Origin: Thermomonas sp.
GTDB lineage: Bacteria; Pseudomonadota; Gammaproteobacteria; Xanthomonadales; Xanthomonadaceae
Length of the DNA: 64,000 nt
Direction: 5' to 3'
Assembly (NCBI RefSeq): GCF_029945965.1
Contig: NZ_JAQSDO010000015.1
Location: 620,001-684,000, forward strand
Within the stretch, counting starts at the first letter, position 1; each line of letters opens with the position of its first letter. Below, piece by piece: positions 7,591 through 16,239 of the stretch. Under the pieces are notes generated by a model that did no database searches, had not been told where the DNA came from, and saw only the letters and a list, made by a program, of their open reading frames with translations. The position numbers were made by a program, and so were the translations under genes.

Positions 7591-10500
7591 TCGCGCGCAT
7601 CATCCATTGGTCAATCCGCAACCGGCTGCTGGTGCTGCTGGCGGCGGTCGCGCTTGCGGTCAGCGGCGTGATCTCGCTGTCGCGCATATCGCTGGATGCG
7701 TTGCCGGACCTGTCCGACACCCAGGTCATCCTGCGCACCAGCTGGCCCGGCCAGCCGCCACAGATTGTCGAGGACCAGGTCACCTATCCGCTGGCGACCA
7801 CGATGATGTCGGTGCCAGGCGCGACCACCGTGCGTGCGTTTTCGTTCTTCGGTGACTCTTATGTGTACGTGCTGTTCGCCGACGGCACGGATCCGTACTG
7901 GGCGCGTTCGCGTGTGCTCGAATACCTGAGCCAAGTGCGCGATCGACTGCCAGACGGGGTCAATCCGGCGCTCGGGCCGGACGCCACAGGCGTTGGCTGG
8001 ATTTATCAATACGCACTTGTGGATCGCAGCGGCAAGCACGACCTCGGGGAGTTGCGCGCACTGCAGGACTGGTTCCTGCGCTACCGGCTGAAGACTGTGC
8101 CCGACGTGGCCGAGGTCGCCAGCATCGGCGGCATGGTGCGCGCCTGGCAGGTTGTGGTGGACCCGCAGGCACTGGCTGCGCGCGGGGTCAGCGTTGCGCA
8201 GGTGGCGAATGCGATTCGAGACGCCAACGGTGCCAGCGGTGGCTCGGTGATCGAGCAGGGCGAGGCCGAATTGATGGTGCGTAGCGTCGGCTACCTGGCC
8301 TCGATCGCAGACTTCCAGAGCATCCCCGTGACCACCGGCGCCAGCGGCGTTCCGGTGCTGCTGGGCGATATCGCGCAGATCCGACGTGGGCCGACCCTGC
8401 GCCGCGGCATCGCCGAACTGGATGGCGAAGGTGAAGTCGCCGGCGGCGTAGTGATCCTGCGTTCGGGCAAGAATGCGCTGACCGCAATCGACATGGTCAA
8501 GACGCGCCTGCAGGAATTGCAGAAGAGCCTGCCCGAAGGCGTGCAGATCGTCACCACCTACGACCGCTCGCAACTGATCCGCGCGTCGGTCGACAACCTG
8601 TCGCGCAAGCTGCTGGAGGAATTCCTGGTCGTCGCACTGGTGTGCTTGCTGTTCCTGTGGCACTTGCGCTCATCCTTGGTGGCGGTGATCTCCTTGCCGC
8701 TGGGCGTGCTGGCCGCGTTCATCGTCATGCGCATGCAAGGGATCAACGCCAACCTGATGTCGCTGGGCGGGATTGCGATTGCGATTGGCGCGATGCTGGA
8801 TGCGGCCGTTGTCATGATCGAGAACACCCACAAGCACATCGAGGCCTGGCAACACGAACACCCCGACCGCGTGGAACCCGACACGCGCGAACGCTGGCAA
8901 CTGGTCGCCACCGCAGTCGCCGAAGTCGGGCCGGCATTGTTCGCCAGCCTGCTGGTGATCACCCTGTCGTTCCTGCCGGTGTTCGCGCTGGGCGCGCAGG
9001 AAGGCCGGCTGTTCAAGCCACTGGCCTTTACCAAGACCTATGCGATGGCGGCGGCGGCTGGCCTTTCGATCACACTTATTCCGGTGCTGATGGGCTATCT
9101 GGTGCGTGGCCGCATCCGCCCAGAACATGCGAACCCGATCAATCGCGCGCTGACCGCCGCCTACCGGCCGCTGCTGGCCTGGGTGCTGCGTGCGCCCAAG
9201 ATGTTGCTGCTGGTCGCGAGCCTGACCTTGTTGTCGGCGCTGCTGCCATGGAGCCGGCTGGGCAGCGAATTCATGCCGCCGCTCGATGAAGGCACCCTGC
9301 TGTACATGCCGACCGCGCTGCCCGGGTTATCCGCTGGCAAGGCCTCGCAGCTGCTGCAGCAAACCGACCGCATGCTCAAGACCGTGCCCGAAGTCGACCA
9401 CGTGTTCGGCAAGGCCGGACGCGCCGATACCGCGACCGACCCGGCGCCGCTGACGATGTTCGAAACCACCATCACGTTCAAGCCGAAGAGCGAGTGGCGC
9501 ACGGGCATGACCATGGAGAAACTCAAGGCCGAACTGGATGCCGCGGTGCAGGTGCCGGGGCTGAGCAACCTGTTCGTGTTTCCGATCCGCAACCGCATCG
9601 ACATGCTCGCCACCGGGATCAAGAGTCCGATCGGGATCAAGGTACTGGGGCCTGACATCCGCCAACTGGAACGGTTGGCATCGAAGATCGAAGGCGTGGC
9701 CAGGAACGTCGATGGCGTGACCTCGGCGATCTCCGACCGCGCCGCCGGCGGGCGTTACGTGGATATCCACATCCGTCGCGATCAAGCGGCGCGATACGGG
9801 CTGAGCCAGGCGCGGCTGCAGTCGATGATTGCAATGGCCGTCGGCGGTGCGCCGATCGGCCAGACCGTCGAAGGGCTGGAACGCTATCCGATCGTGCTGC
9901 GCTATCCGCGCAGCCAGCGCGATTCGCTGGCTGCGTTGCGCACAATGCCCATCGTGGCCGACAACGGCAGCCAACTGACACTGGAACAGGTGGCGGACAT
10001 CGGCCTGAGCGGCGGCCCGCCGATGCTCAAGAGCGAAAACGGGCAACTAGCCACCTATGTCTACGTCGATACCGATAGCTCGGACCTGGCCGCGCAGGTC
10101 GCCGCACTGCAACACGCGATCGGCGAACAGGTGCCGCTGCCCACCGGCTACACGCTGGCGTGGTCGGGCCAGTTCGAGTATCTGCAGCATGCAATGGAGC
10201 GACTGAAATTGGTGGTGCCGGCCACGCTGGCGATTGTTTTCCTGCTGATTTATTTCGTGTTCGGCCGCTTCGACGATGCCGCGCTGATCATGCTCAGCCT
10301 GCCGCTGGCGCTGGTCGGCGGCCTGTGGCTGGTGTGGCTGCTGGGTCATGCGATCTCCATCGCAACGGTCATCGGCTTCATCGCGCTGGCCGGGGTCGCC
10401 GCGGAGTTCGGCATCATCATGCTGCTGTACCTGCGGCACGCCTGGGAGCACCAGCTGGCGCTTAACCCGCAGGCTGACGAGACGGCGCTGGACGTGGCGA

Positions 10501-10733
10501 TCCGTGAAGGCGCGCTGCAAAGGGTTCGTCCAAAAGCGATGACCGTGGCGGTGATCTTGGCTGGCCTGCTGCCGATCATGCTTGGCTCCGGCGCGGGTTC
10601 CGAGGTGATGCAGCGCATCGCCGCGCCGATGGTCGGCGGCATGCTGACCGCGCCACTGCTATCGATGCTGGTGATCCCGGCCGCGTTCAGGTGGTTGCGA
10701 CGACGCGAACTGGCGCGAAAGCGGACTGGCTGA
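7587..10733 (+). CDS. cusA: CusA-type heavy-metal RND efflux pump
   Basis: Inner-membrane proton-driven RND pump exporting Cu(I)/Ag(I) from periplasm or cytoplasm through CusB and CusC. The 1048-residue product has the usual layout: TM1, a large periplasmic loop, TM2-7, a second loop, TM8-12. The TM4 motif reads [13 protein letters not shown] with H-K-H after it, as in CusA. Methionines matching the E. coli CusA triad are seen in L-L-Y-M-P, G-M-T-M-E-K and R-I-D-M-L, which favours copper/silver over zinc/cobalt. The start is GTG, overlapping the cusB stop (GTGA). Confidence 0.95.
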   Translation: MIARIIHWSIRNRLLVLLAAVALAVSGVISLSRISLDALPDLSDTQVILRTSWPGQPPQIVEDQVTYPLATTMMSVPGATTVRAFSFFGDSYVYVLFADGTDPYWARSRVLEYLSQVRDRLPDGVNPALGPDATGVGWIYQYALVDRSGKHDLGELRALQDWFLRYRLKTVPDVAEVASIGGMVRAWQVVVDPQALAARGVSVAQVANAIRDANGASGGSVIEQGEAELMVRSVGYLASIADFQSIPVTTGASGVPVLLGDIAQIRRGPTLRRGIAELDGEGEVAGGVVILRSGKNALTAIDMVKTRLQELQKSLPEGVQIVTTYDRSQLIRASVDNLSRKLLEEFLVVALVCLLFLWHLRSSLVAVISLPLGVLAAFIVMRMQGINANLMSLGGIAIAIGAMLDAAVVMIENTHKHIEAWQHEHPDRVEPDTRERWQLVATAVAEVGPALFASLLVITLSFLPVFALGAQEGRLFKPLAFTKTYAMAAAAGLSITLIPVLMGYLVRGRIRPEHANPINRALTAAYRPLLAWVLRAPKMLLLVASLTLLSALLPWSRLGSEFMPPLDEGTLLYMPTALPGLSAGKASQLLQQTDRMLKTVPEVDHVFGKAGRADTATDPAPLTMFETTITFKPKSEWRTGMTMEKLKAELDAAVQVPGLSNLFVFPIRNRIDMLATGIKSPIGIKVLGPDIRQLERLASKIEGVARNVDGVTSAISDRAAGGRYVDIHIRRDQAARYGLSQARLQSMIAMAVGGAPIGQTVEGLERYPIVLRYPRSQRDSLAALRTMPIVADNGSQLTLEQVADIGLSGGPPMLKSENGQLATYVYVDTDSSDLAAQVAALQHAIGEQVPLPTGYTLAWSGQFEYLQHAMERLKLVVPATLAIVFLLIYFVFGRFDDAALIMLSLPLALVGGLWLVWLLGHAISIATVIGFIALAGVAAEFGIIMLLYLRHAWEHQLALNPQADETALDVAIREGALQRVRPKAMTVAVILAGLLPIMLGSGAGSEVMQRIAAPMVGGMLTAPLLSMLVIPAAFRWLRRRELARKRTG

Positions 10734-10800
10734 TTCAGGGCCGAAGCACCGCTTTGTTCCAAGGGGAATGGTCAGTTGATCTGTGTAATGCAGGCATGTC

Positions 10801-10821
10801 GAACTCCTGATGCTGGAGTTC
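10801..10821. terminator. Inverted repeat after cusA, possible weak terminator
   Basis: GAACTCC-N7-GGAGTTC, 67 bases past the cusA stop. It is followed by TCATAAGTTT rather than a clean T-run, so termination is uncertain. The rest of 10734-10957 shows no gene or other feature I can support. Confidence 0.35.
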
Positions 10822-10958
10822 TCATAAGTTTCATCAGGATGGGGAATACGGCGTGATGTGAGTAAACGCGGAAGGTCCATTTCTGGCCAAAAGGCCCAAA
10901 GCGAGCATCCAGCAGGAACCGTAGCAGCGGCCGAGCGTTGTTCTACATATAAAGTGCG

Positions 10959-11004
10959 CAAGGCGAGGCCGCAAAGCGGCCTCGCCTTGAATACATTGTT
11001 AGGC
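10959..11004 (-). repeat. Partial integron attC-like site
   Basis: Read on the minus strand, 29 bases after the stop of the 11033-11479 gene comes GCCTAAC (11004-10998, matching the R'' box RYYYAAC), then AATGTATT, then a perfect 14-bp stem with a 3-base loop (10989-10959). Canonical attC sites start GCCTAACAATTCxTTCAAG and carry a similar central stem, so the left half fits closely. The expected right half ending GTTRRRY is not present; the sequence diverges after the stem. It looks like a truncated attC. The alternative is a plain rho-independent hairpin, but no T-run follows on either strand. Confidence 0.55.
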
Positions 11005-11032
11005 GGCGCGCTCGTGATCTACTCATTGCACC

Positions 11033-11479
11033 TCATGTGAGTTGGCGCCGGACAAACCAAATCGTCAACGGTGGCAACAGGATCCACTGGAGTAGCGGAA
11101 CAATTCCAGTTCCCAGAACCGGTAGCGTTGGCATCGATGACGTATAGCTCCATCGTTCCAAGGGACCGGTGGCCATAGCTTCGAGAATGATCGTGATGAC
11201 CACCCCCACCGCTATAAAGGCCCCAACCTGAGAAGGGCTCGAATTAAGGATCCACGAGCGTGATCGCGCGACCGCTGCCACGCACCAGAATGCGAAAAGG
11301 GATATGGCGGCATCTCCAAACGTTGCCTGAGTGCAGGCCACGACACCAACCCAGTGCGGATCGCTCGGCGTTACTGAAAAAAAGGGTACTTGCCACATCT
11401 CCCAGACGAAATTGAGAAGAAAGGAAAAAATTGCCACATTGAGCTCAGGTATGCCTGCGAATCCAGATTGTGATTGCAT
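11033..11479 (-). CDS. Small four-helix integral membrane protein, cassette-like
   Basis: Protein of 148 residues with about four membrane helices. The first contains L-L-N-F-V-W-E-M-W-Q-V-P-F-F, and the C-terminal part has L-L-Q-W-I-L-L-P-P-L-T-I-W-F-V-R-R. I recall similar hypothetical proteins in scattered bacteria, but no function is known to me. The start at 11479 is chosen because AGGAAAGG lies 10-17 bases upstream and because the longer frame to 11560 adds a basic, non-conserved-looking extension. It is isolated between the cus operon and a histidine kinase gene, has lower GC than its neighbours, and is followed by an attC-like half site, so it may be an integron gene cassette. Confidence 0.7.
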   Translation of the reverse strand: MQSQSGFAGIPELNVAIFSFLLNFVWEMWQVPFFSVTPSDPHWVGVVACTQATFGDAAISLFAFWCVAAVARSRSWILNSSPSQVGAFIAVGVVITIILEAMATGPLERWSYTSSMPTLPVLGTGIVPLLQWILLPPLTIWFVRRQLT

Positions 11480-11726
11480 GAGGATTGAACCTTTCCTGCG
11501 ACGCTTGATACTTGGGTTGAGCCGGCCTGCATAGTGGCGAGTCGGCTGGAGTACAAACACACCTCAAGCTGAGGCCGCGGAGCAGGTTCGGCTTTAATCT
11601 GATAGTCAGGTTGAGTGTAGCCCGGCCGGGCTCAGGCGGCTGATTGATGCCGCGCCGCGCAAGCGGCCATTTCGTTTTTTTGCTGGCGTGACCACCACGT
11701 TGACGCGCAGCCGCTATGCTTCGCGA
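11480..11726. other. Intergenic stretch with a 14-bp palindrome
   Basis: Intergenic DNA of 247 bases between divergent genes. At 11617-11632 GTAG is followed by a palindrome (AGCCCGGCCGGGCT, 11619-11632) that could be a decayed GTAG-type REP hairpin. No intact attC or attI site and no clear promoter were seen. Confidence 0.35.
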
Positions 11727-13937
11727 ATGATGACGGACGGTATCGAAACGCAGCAGCAAGCACAGGTCTTCCGGTGGCGCATCGGCCATGTCATGGCCAT
11801 TGCCATCTTTCTGGTGTCGTCTGCGCTCGCGCTGGTGGCCTGGAACAACGCACGCGAGCGCGAACTCAGGCTGGCCGAGGCGCAGTTCCATGCAACAGTT
11901 GGCAAGCTGGCGTCGCTGGTCGAGTTGCGGATGACCAGTTATGCATTGACCCAGCGTGGTGGCGCGTCCCTGTTTGCGGCACTGAAATGGCCATCGGCGG
12001 AGCAGTGGCGCAGCTACGCCGATGGCCTCGCGCTGGATGAACATTTTCCTTCGCTGATCGGGCTCGGGTTCGCCGCATACGCCGACCAGTCGCAGCTGAT
12101 GCGCATGCAACTGCAGATTCGCGAGGCTGGCGGAGGTTTGCTGGACGTCCGCCCGCACGGCGTGCGTCCGCATTACGGACCGATCATCTACCTTGAGCCA
12201 CACACGCCGGAAAACCAGATTGCGGTGGGATTCGACATGTATTCGGACCCGATCCGCCAGCGTGCGATGCAGGCCGCCATGGAATCCGGAGAGGTTCAGC
12301 TGACCGGCGCGGTGCAATTGGTCCAGGACAATGGCAAGCCAACCATGGGCTTGCTGTTGTACACACCGGTGTATGCAGGCGAGTTCGTGCCATCGACGCC
12401 AGCCCAACGACGGACATCGATAGTCGGCTGGGTGTACTCGCCGTTCCATATCGCGCAGATGCTTGAACGTGCCATTGCGCCAGCCAGGACCAGCGAACAC
12501 ATGCGGGTTGTCGATGTCACTGATCCGGCCCAGGTCGTGCTGTATGCGGATCCTGGCATCGGCAAGGTGAACGCCTTCACTCATAACCTGTCGCTGAGCA
12601 TGTACGGACGTCGCTGGCGCCTCGATTTCTTCTCGGGACCGCAGAATATAGCGGCGCCGCAATTGGCGTCGTTGAACAACATGCTGGTCGCCGGCGGTCT
12701 GGTCTCGTTTTTGCTGTTCGGCCTGATATGGACCTTGGTTTCCACGCAAGCGCGCGCGCAGCGGCTTGCGGCCGACATGACGGCCTCATACCGCCGCAGC
12801 GAGCAGCGTTTCCGCAGCGCGATGCAATATTCCGCGATCGGCAAGACGCTGCTGGACAAGGCTGGCAACATCGTCGACACCAATCCGGCGTTCAACGCGA
12901 TCCTGGGGCGAAGCCAGCCGGACTTGCTCGGCCGGTCGTTGGTGTCCCTGCTTGACGGAGGCGATGAGCAGTTGCGCACCACGCAGATGAATGCCTTGCT
13001 AGACGATGGACGAGGCGTGGCGCGCATCACCCGCACGCTGCATCGGCAGGATGGCGAGGTACGTCATGTGCAACTGACCATCTCGCCGGTGCCAGGCGAC
13101 CCGGATCGGGATATCGCCCGGCTCGTGCAGATGGAGGACGTGAGCGAACGCGTGCGTGCCGAGGCCGCGGTGAAGTCGCTCAATCGCACGCTGGAGTCGC
13201 GGGTGGCGGCGCGCACCCGCGAGCTGAGCGATGCCAACCGGGAACTGGAATCATTCGCCTATAGCGTCTCCCACGACCTGCGTGCGCCATTGCGGGCGAT
13301 CGAGGGCTTCAGCCGCATCCTGGGCGAACGCTATGCCGATGCGATGGACGAAACCGGCCGCGACTACCTGGGTCGTGTGCGCAAGGCCACCGCGCGCATG
13401 GCGGAATTGATCGATGCCTTGCTCAAGCTTTCGCGGATCAGCCGGACCGGTCTTAGCATGGCCGAAGTGGACCTGAGCTCCTTGGCCAAGGAGGTCGCTG
13501 CGAGCCTGGCCGATGCCGATCCGCAGCGCCGGGTTGATGTACGTATCCAGCCTGGGATGCACGCGCAGGGCGACCGCACACTGCTGCTGACCTTGCTCGA
13601 CAACCTGATGGGCAACGCCTGGAAGTTCACCCGCGACACGCCCGGCGCATGGATCGAGGTAGGCATGGCGCCAGGCCAGGATGGCAAGCCGAGATGGTTC
13701 GTGCGCGACAACGGCGCCGGTTTCGATGCAGGTTATGCGGACAAGTTGTTCCACCCGTTCCAGCGCCTGCACAGCCAGGATGCGTTTCCTGGACATGGCA
13801 TCGGGCTGGCGTCGGTCAAGCGCATCATCGAGCGCCATGGTGGCGAAATCAGCGCCGAAGGCGCGGTCGGGCAGGGCGCAACCTTCCAATTCACCTTGGG
13901 TGAACCATCGCCGCCAGAACCGGATGTGATGGGCTGA
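11727..13937 (+). CDS. Membrane CHASE-PAS sensor histidine kinase
   Basis: Sensor kinase of 736 residues. Order: TM1 (about residues 20-38); periplasmic CHASE-type sensor (about 60-290, with Y-G-P-I-I-Y-L-E-P and P-V-Y-A-G typical of CHASE); TM2 (about 320-340); PAS domain with PAC (about 355-480); short coiled coil; HisKA with phospho-acceptor His516 in S-V-S-H-D-L-R-A-P-L-R-A-I-E-G-F; HATPase with N-box G-N-A-W-K-F-T, R-D-N-G-A-G-F-D and H-G-I-G-L-A-S-V. The kinase core is of the bacteriophytochrome-related subclass. No response regulator gene is adjacent, so it is an orphan; ligand unknown. The start at 11727 is preferred to 11688, which would add a short basic extension. Confidence 0.88.
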   Translation: MMTDGIETQQQAQVFRWRIGHVMAIAIFLVSSALALVAWNNARERELRLAEAQFHATVGKLASLVELRMTSYALTQRGGASLFAALKWPSAEQWRSYADGLALDEHFPSLIGLGFAAYADQSQLMRMQLQIREAGGGLLDVRPHGVRPHYGPIIYLEPHTPENQIAVGFDMYSDPIRQRAMQAAMESGEVQLTGAVQLVQDNGKPTMGLLLYTPVYAGEFVPSTPAQRRTSIVGWVYSPFHIAQMLERAIAPARTSEHMRVVDVTDPAQVVLYADPGIGKVNAFTHNLSLSMYGRRWRLDFFSGPQNIAAPQLASLNNMLVAGGLVSFLLFGLIWTLVSTQARAQRLAADMTASYRRSEQRFRSAMQYSAIGKTLLDKAGNIVDTNPAFNAILGRSQPDLLGRSLVSLLDGGDEQLRTTQMNALLDDGRGVARITRTLHRQDGEVRHVQLTISPVPGDPDRDIARLVQMEDVSERVRAEAAVKSLNRTLESRVAARTRELSDANRELESFAYSVSHDLRAPLRAIEGFSRILGERYADAMDETGRDYLGRVRKATARMAELIDALLKLSRISRTGLSMAEVDLSSLAKEVAASLADADPQRRVDVRIQPGMHAQGDRTLLLTLLDNLMGNAWKFTRDTPGAWIEVGMAPGQDGKPRWFVRDNGAGFDAGYADKLFHPFQRLHSQDAFPGHGIGLASVKRIIERHGGEISAEGAVGQGATFQFTLGEPSPPEPDVMG

Positions 13938-13962
13938 TCGAATTCCAAGTCGACTTCAGGTT

Positions 13963-14490
13963 TCAGGCGTTCTTGTTGTGTTTGCGCAGGGTCCGCTGCT
14001 TCTCGCGGTTCCAGTCGCGTTCCTTGCTCGCGTCGCGCTTGTCGTGGGACTGCTTGCCCTTGGCAAGCGCAATTTCGGCCTTGACCTTGTTGCCTTTCCA
14101 GTACAGCGCGGTCAGCACCACCGTATAACCGTCGCGCTGCACGCGGCCCATCAGTACGTCGATCTCTCGCCGGTGCAGCAGCAATTTGCGCGTGCGCCTT
14201 TCTTCGGCCACCACGTGGGTGGAAGCCGAGATCAACGGCGTGATCTGCGCGCCAACCAGGAACATTTCGCCGGCACTGATGATCGCGTAGCAATCACCGA
14301 CATTGGCGCGCCCGGCGCGGATCGATTTCAGTTCCCAGCCCTGCAGGGACAGACCCGCCTCAAAGCGGTCCTCAAGGTGGTACTCGTGGCGAACGCGCTT
14401 GTTCAGCGTGATCATCTTGATCGATGGTGCCTTGGCCGACGCCTTCGCGTCCTTGCCGTTTGCCTTATCCTTGTGCGCTTGCTTGCTCAT
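13963..14490 (-). CDS. smpB: SsrA-binding protein SmpB
   Basis: Partner of tmRNA in rescue of stalled ribosomes. The 175-residue protein has a Lys/Ala-rich N-terminal extension (about 25 residues) and then the SmpB fold with R-H-E-Y-H-L-E-D-R-F-E-A-G, L-Q-G-W-E-L-K-S-I-R-A-G and G-D-C-Y-A. The C-terminal basic tail (K-R-D-A-S-K-E-R-D-W-N-R-E-K) enters the mRNA channel in known structures. It is convergent with the kinase gene and divergent from ratA; smpB next to ratA-rnfH-bamE is the same order as in E. coli. Confidence 0.96.
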   Translation of the reverse strand: MSKQAHKDKANGKDAKASAKAPSIKMITLNKRVRHEYHLEDRFEAGLSLQGWELKSIRAGRANVGDCYAIISAGEMFLVGAQITPLISASTHVVAEERRTRKLLLHRREIDVLMGRVQRDGYTVVLTALYWKGNKVKAEIALAKGKQSHDKRDASKERDWNREKQRTLRKHNKNA

Positions 14491-14570
14491 TGCGCTTATT
14501 GTCGCCGATCCGGTTGCAATTCTGTGCGATGGAAGCCATGCCGAACCATCTGAAGGATTCCCGCCACGCC

Positions 14571-15032
14571 ATGCCCGTCATCATCCGCAGCGCTTTGGTC
14601 GAGCATTCAGCCGCCCGCATGTTCGCCCTGGTCAACGACGTGGCGGCCTATCCACGCCGCTTCGACTGGTGCAATGAAGCCCAGGTGCTTGAAAAGGGGG
14701 AAGATCACCTGACCGCGCGACTTGACCTCGGCCTCGGTGGCTTCAGCATCTGGTTCACCACAGAAAACACCTTGTCGCCACCGCACCATATCGACATGGA
14801 TCTGCGTGATGGCCCGTTCAAGCGGCTGCAGGGGCGATGGCAGTTCCACGCCCTGGACGAGTGCGCGTGCAAGGTCAGCCTGAAGTTGGACTTCGAATCA
14901 CAGAGCCGACTGCTCGCGCCAGCGTTGGCCTTGGGCATGCAAGGCCTGGCTGATCGCATGGTCGACGACTTCGTGCGCGAGGCGGACATATGCGCGACAA
15001 ACATTTCCGAGGCCGGCAAGAGCAACGGATGA
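14571..15032 (+). CDS. ratA: RatA family START-domain protein
   Basis: 153-residue member of the RatA/Coq10 START-like family (polyketide cyclase fold), with H-S-A-A-R-M-F-A-L-V-N-D-V-A-A-Y-P-R-R-F and W-C-N-E-A-Q-V-L. In E. coli RatA has been described as affecting 70S ribosome association; eukaryotic Coq10 binds quinone. Which role applies here is not visible. The start at 14571 gives the usual family N-terminus (M-P-V-I-I-R-S-A); in-frame ATGs at 14529 and 14538 cannot be excluded. The stop overlaps rnfH as ATGA. Confidence 0.9.
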   Translation: MPVIIRSALVEHSAARMFALVNDVAAYPRRFDWCNEAQVLEKGEDHLTARLDLGLGGFSIWFTTENTLSPPHHIDMDLRDGPFKRLQGRWQFHALDECACKVSLKLDFESQSRLLAPALALGMQGLADRMVDDFVREADICATNISEAGKSNG

Positions 15033-15304
15033 TCAGGGCCGAACTGATCCGCGCATGGCCGAGCCGATGCGAAACGACCGTGGTCGAACTTGCCAATGAT
15101 GCGAGCGTGGCCGATGCGCTGCTGGCCTGTGGCTGGTCCCTAGGCCAGGAACTCATCGGGCTGGCCGTATTCGGCGTTGCTGCCACGCAGTCAACACCAT
15201 TGCACGATGGCGATCGCGTCGAGTTATTGCGTGGCTTGCAGGTCGATCCTAAACAGGCGCGCCGGTTGCGCGCCCAACGCAGCGGAAAATCGCCTTCGCC
15301 TTAG
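15029..15304 (+). CDS. rnfH: RnfH family ubiquitin-like protein
   Basis: 91-residue beta-grasp protein of the RnfH/RatB family (UPF0125), recognisable by I-R-A-E-L-I-R-A-W-P, the V-A-D-A-L-L-A-C-G-W segment and L-H-D-G-D-R-V-E-L-L-R-G-L-Q-V-D-P-K-Q-A-R-R-L-R-A. Function unknown. It starts inside the ratA stop and its own stop overlaps the bamE stop on the other strand by four bases. Confidence 0.92.
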   Translation: MIRAELIRAWPSRCETTVVELANDASVADALLACGWSLGQELIGLAVFGVAATQSTPLHDGDRVELLRGLQVDPKQARRLRAQRSGKSPSP

Positions 15305-15693
15305 CGACGGTTTTTCTTCTTGTCCTTGGCCAGGTTGCCGAAGCGCGACATGGTCTTGGCCAGATCGGACTGATCTTCGTGAAAATAGTCGCCTTCCCAC
15401 TTGGTGAGTGCGTCACCTTCGAACCACACGGTCATGTTCTTGACAGTGGGGGCACCGCTGCGGCCTGTGCGGCGGCTGGCGGTGTAATCCCAGCGATCAT
15501 GGTGGAACGGATCCTGGATCGATGGCGTGCCCAGCACGATCATCACCTGGCGCTTGTCCATGCCGACCTGCAACTGGTCCACGGCGGTCTTGTCGAGCAG
15601 GTTGCCCTGGTAGATCGGCTGGCGATAGAGCACGCCGCAACCGCTGGTGATCAAGGCGACGAGGAGGACGAGCAGCAGCTTGCGCATGGGCAT
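15301..15693 (-). CDS. bamE: Outer-membrane assembly lipoprotein BamE (OmlA/SmpA)
   Basis: Lipoprotein subunit of the BAM complex that inserts outer-membrane barrels. The product (about 130 residues) starts M-P-M-R-K-L-L-L-V-L-L-V-A-L-I and has a lipobox I-T-S-G-C near residue 18, then the SmpA/OmlA domain (L-Q-V-G-M-D-K-R-Q-V-M-I-V-L-G-T-P, D-P-F-H-H-D-R-W-D-Y). Start at 15693 or 15687 cannot be separated; neither has a strong ribosome site. It is divergent from fur, the arrangement described for omlA-fur in Xanthomonas, where the two promoters overlap. Confidence 0.93.
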   Translation of the reverse strand: MPMRKLLLVLLVALITSGCGVLYRQPIYQGNLLDKTAVDQLQVGMDKRQVMIVLGTPSIQDPFHHDRWDYTASRRTGRSGAPTVKNMTVWFEGDALTKWEGDYFHEDQSDLAKTMSRFGNLAKDKKKNRR

Positions 15694-15837
15694 CAGGGGG
15701 CTGTGTAAGGACTGCGCGATGATACACTTAAGCCATGCATCACGGCGCCCGTATGGACCGCCATGGCCCGCGTTCATGCGCTGTATCGCGTGCAGGGACA
15801 TGCTTCTGCACGTAGTCGGCAGGTATTCGGAGTGGTG

Positions 15838-16239
15838 ATGGAATCGCAGGATCTACGCAAGGCCGGCCTCAAGGTGACCCACCCGCGGATGCGGATCCTG
15901 CAGTTGCTTGAGCAGACCAAGCCGCGCCACATGACCGCCGAGGACATCTACCGGCAACTGCTCGGCGATGGCGAGGAAATCGGGCTGGCCACCATCTACC
16001 GCGTGCTCACCCAGTTCGAATCGGCCGGTCTGGTGCTCAAGCACAATTTCGAAGGCGGCCATGCCGTGTACGAGCTGGATCGTGGCGAGCACCACGACCA
16101 CATGGTCGATGTCGATACCGGCAAGGTCATCGAGTTCCAAAGCGAAGCCATCGAAGCCCTGCAGCATGAGATCGCCGCCGAACAGGGCTATGCGATCGAG
16201 GACCATGCGCTGGTGTTGTACGTCAGGAAGAAGCGCTAA
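15838..16239 (+). CDS. fur: Ferric uptake regulator Fur
   Basis: Iron-responsive repressor of 133 residues with winged-helix DNA-binding N-terminus (G-L-K-V-T-H-P-R, L-A-T-I-Y-R-V-L-T-Q-F) and metal sites in E-L-D-R-G-E-H-H-D-H-M. The C-x-x-C pair of E. coli Fur (L-I-C-L-D-C-G-K) is absent; here it reads M-V-D-V-D-T-G-K, as in several Fur proteins that lack the structural cysteines. The start at 15838 is preceded by GGAG and gives the family N-terminus (M-E-S-Q-D-L-R-K-A-G); the frame is open upstream. Its stop overlaps the recN stop on the opposite strand. Confidence 0.96.
   Translation: MESQDLRKAGLKVTHPRMRILQLLEQTKPRHMTAEDIYRQLLGDGEEIGLATIYRVLTQFESAGLVLKHNFEGGHAVYELDRGEHHDHMVDVDTGKVIEFQSEAIEALQHEIAAEQGYAIEDHALVLYVRKKR

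Noticed and set aside
10959-10989. Perfect 14-bp hairpin as a simple rho-independent terminator
   Set aside because: No T-run follows on either strand, and the GCCTAAC flank and spacing fit an attC half site better; kept as attC-like with moderate confidence.
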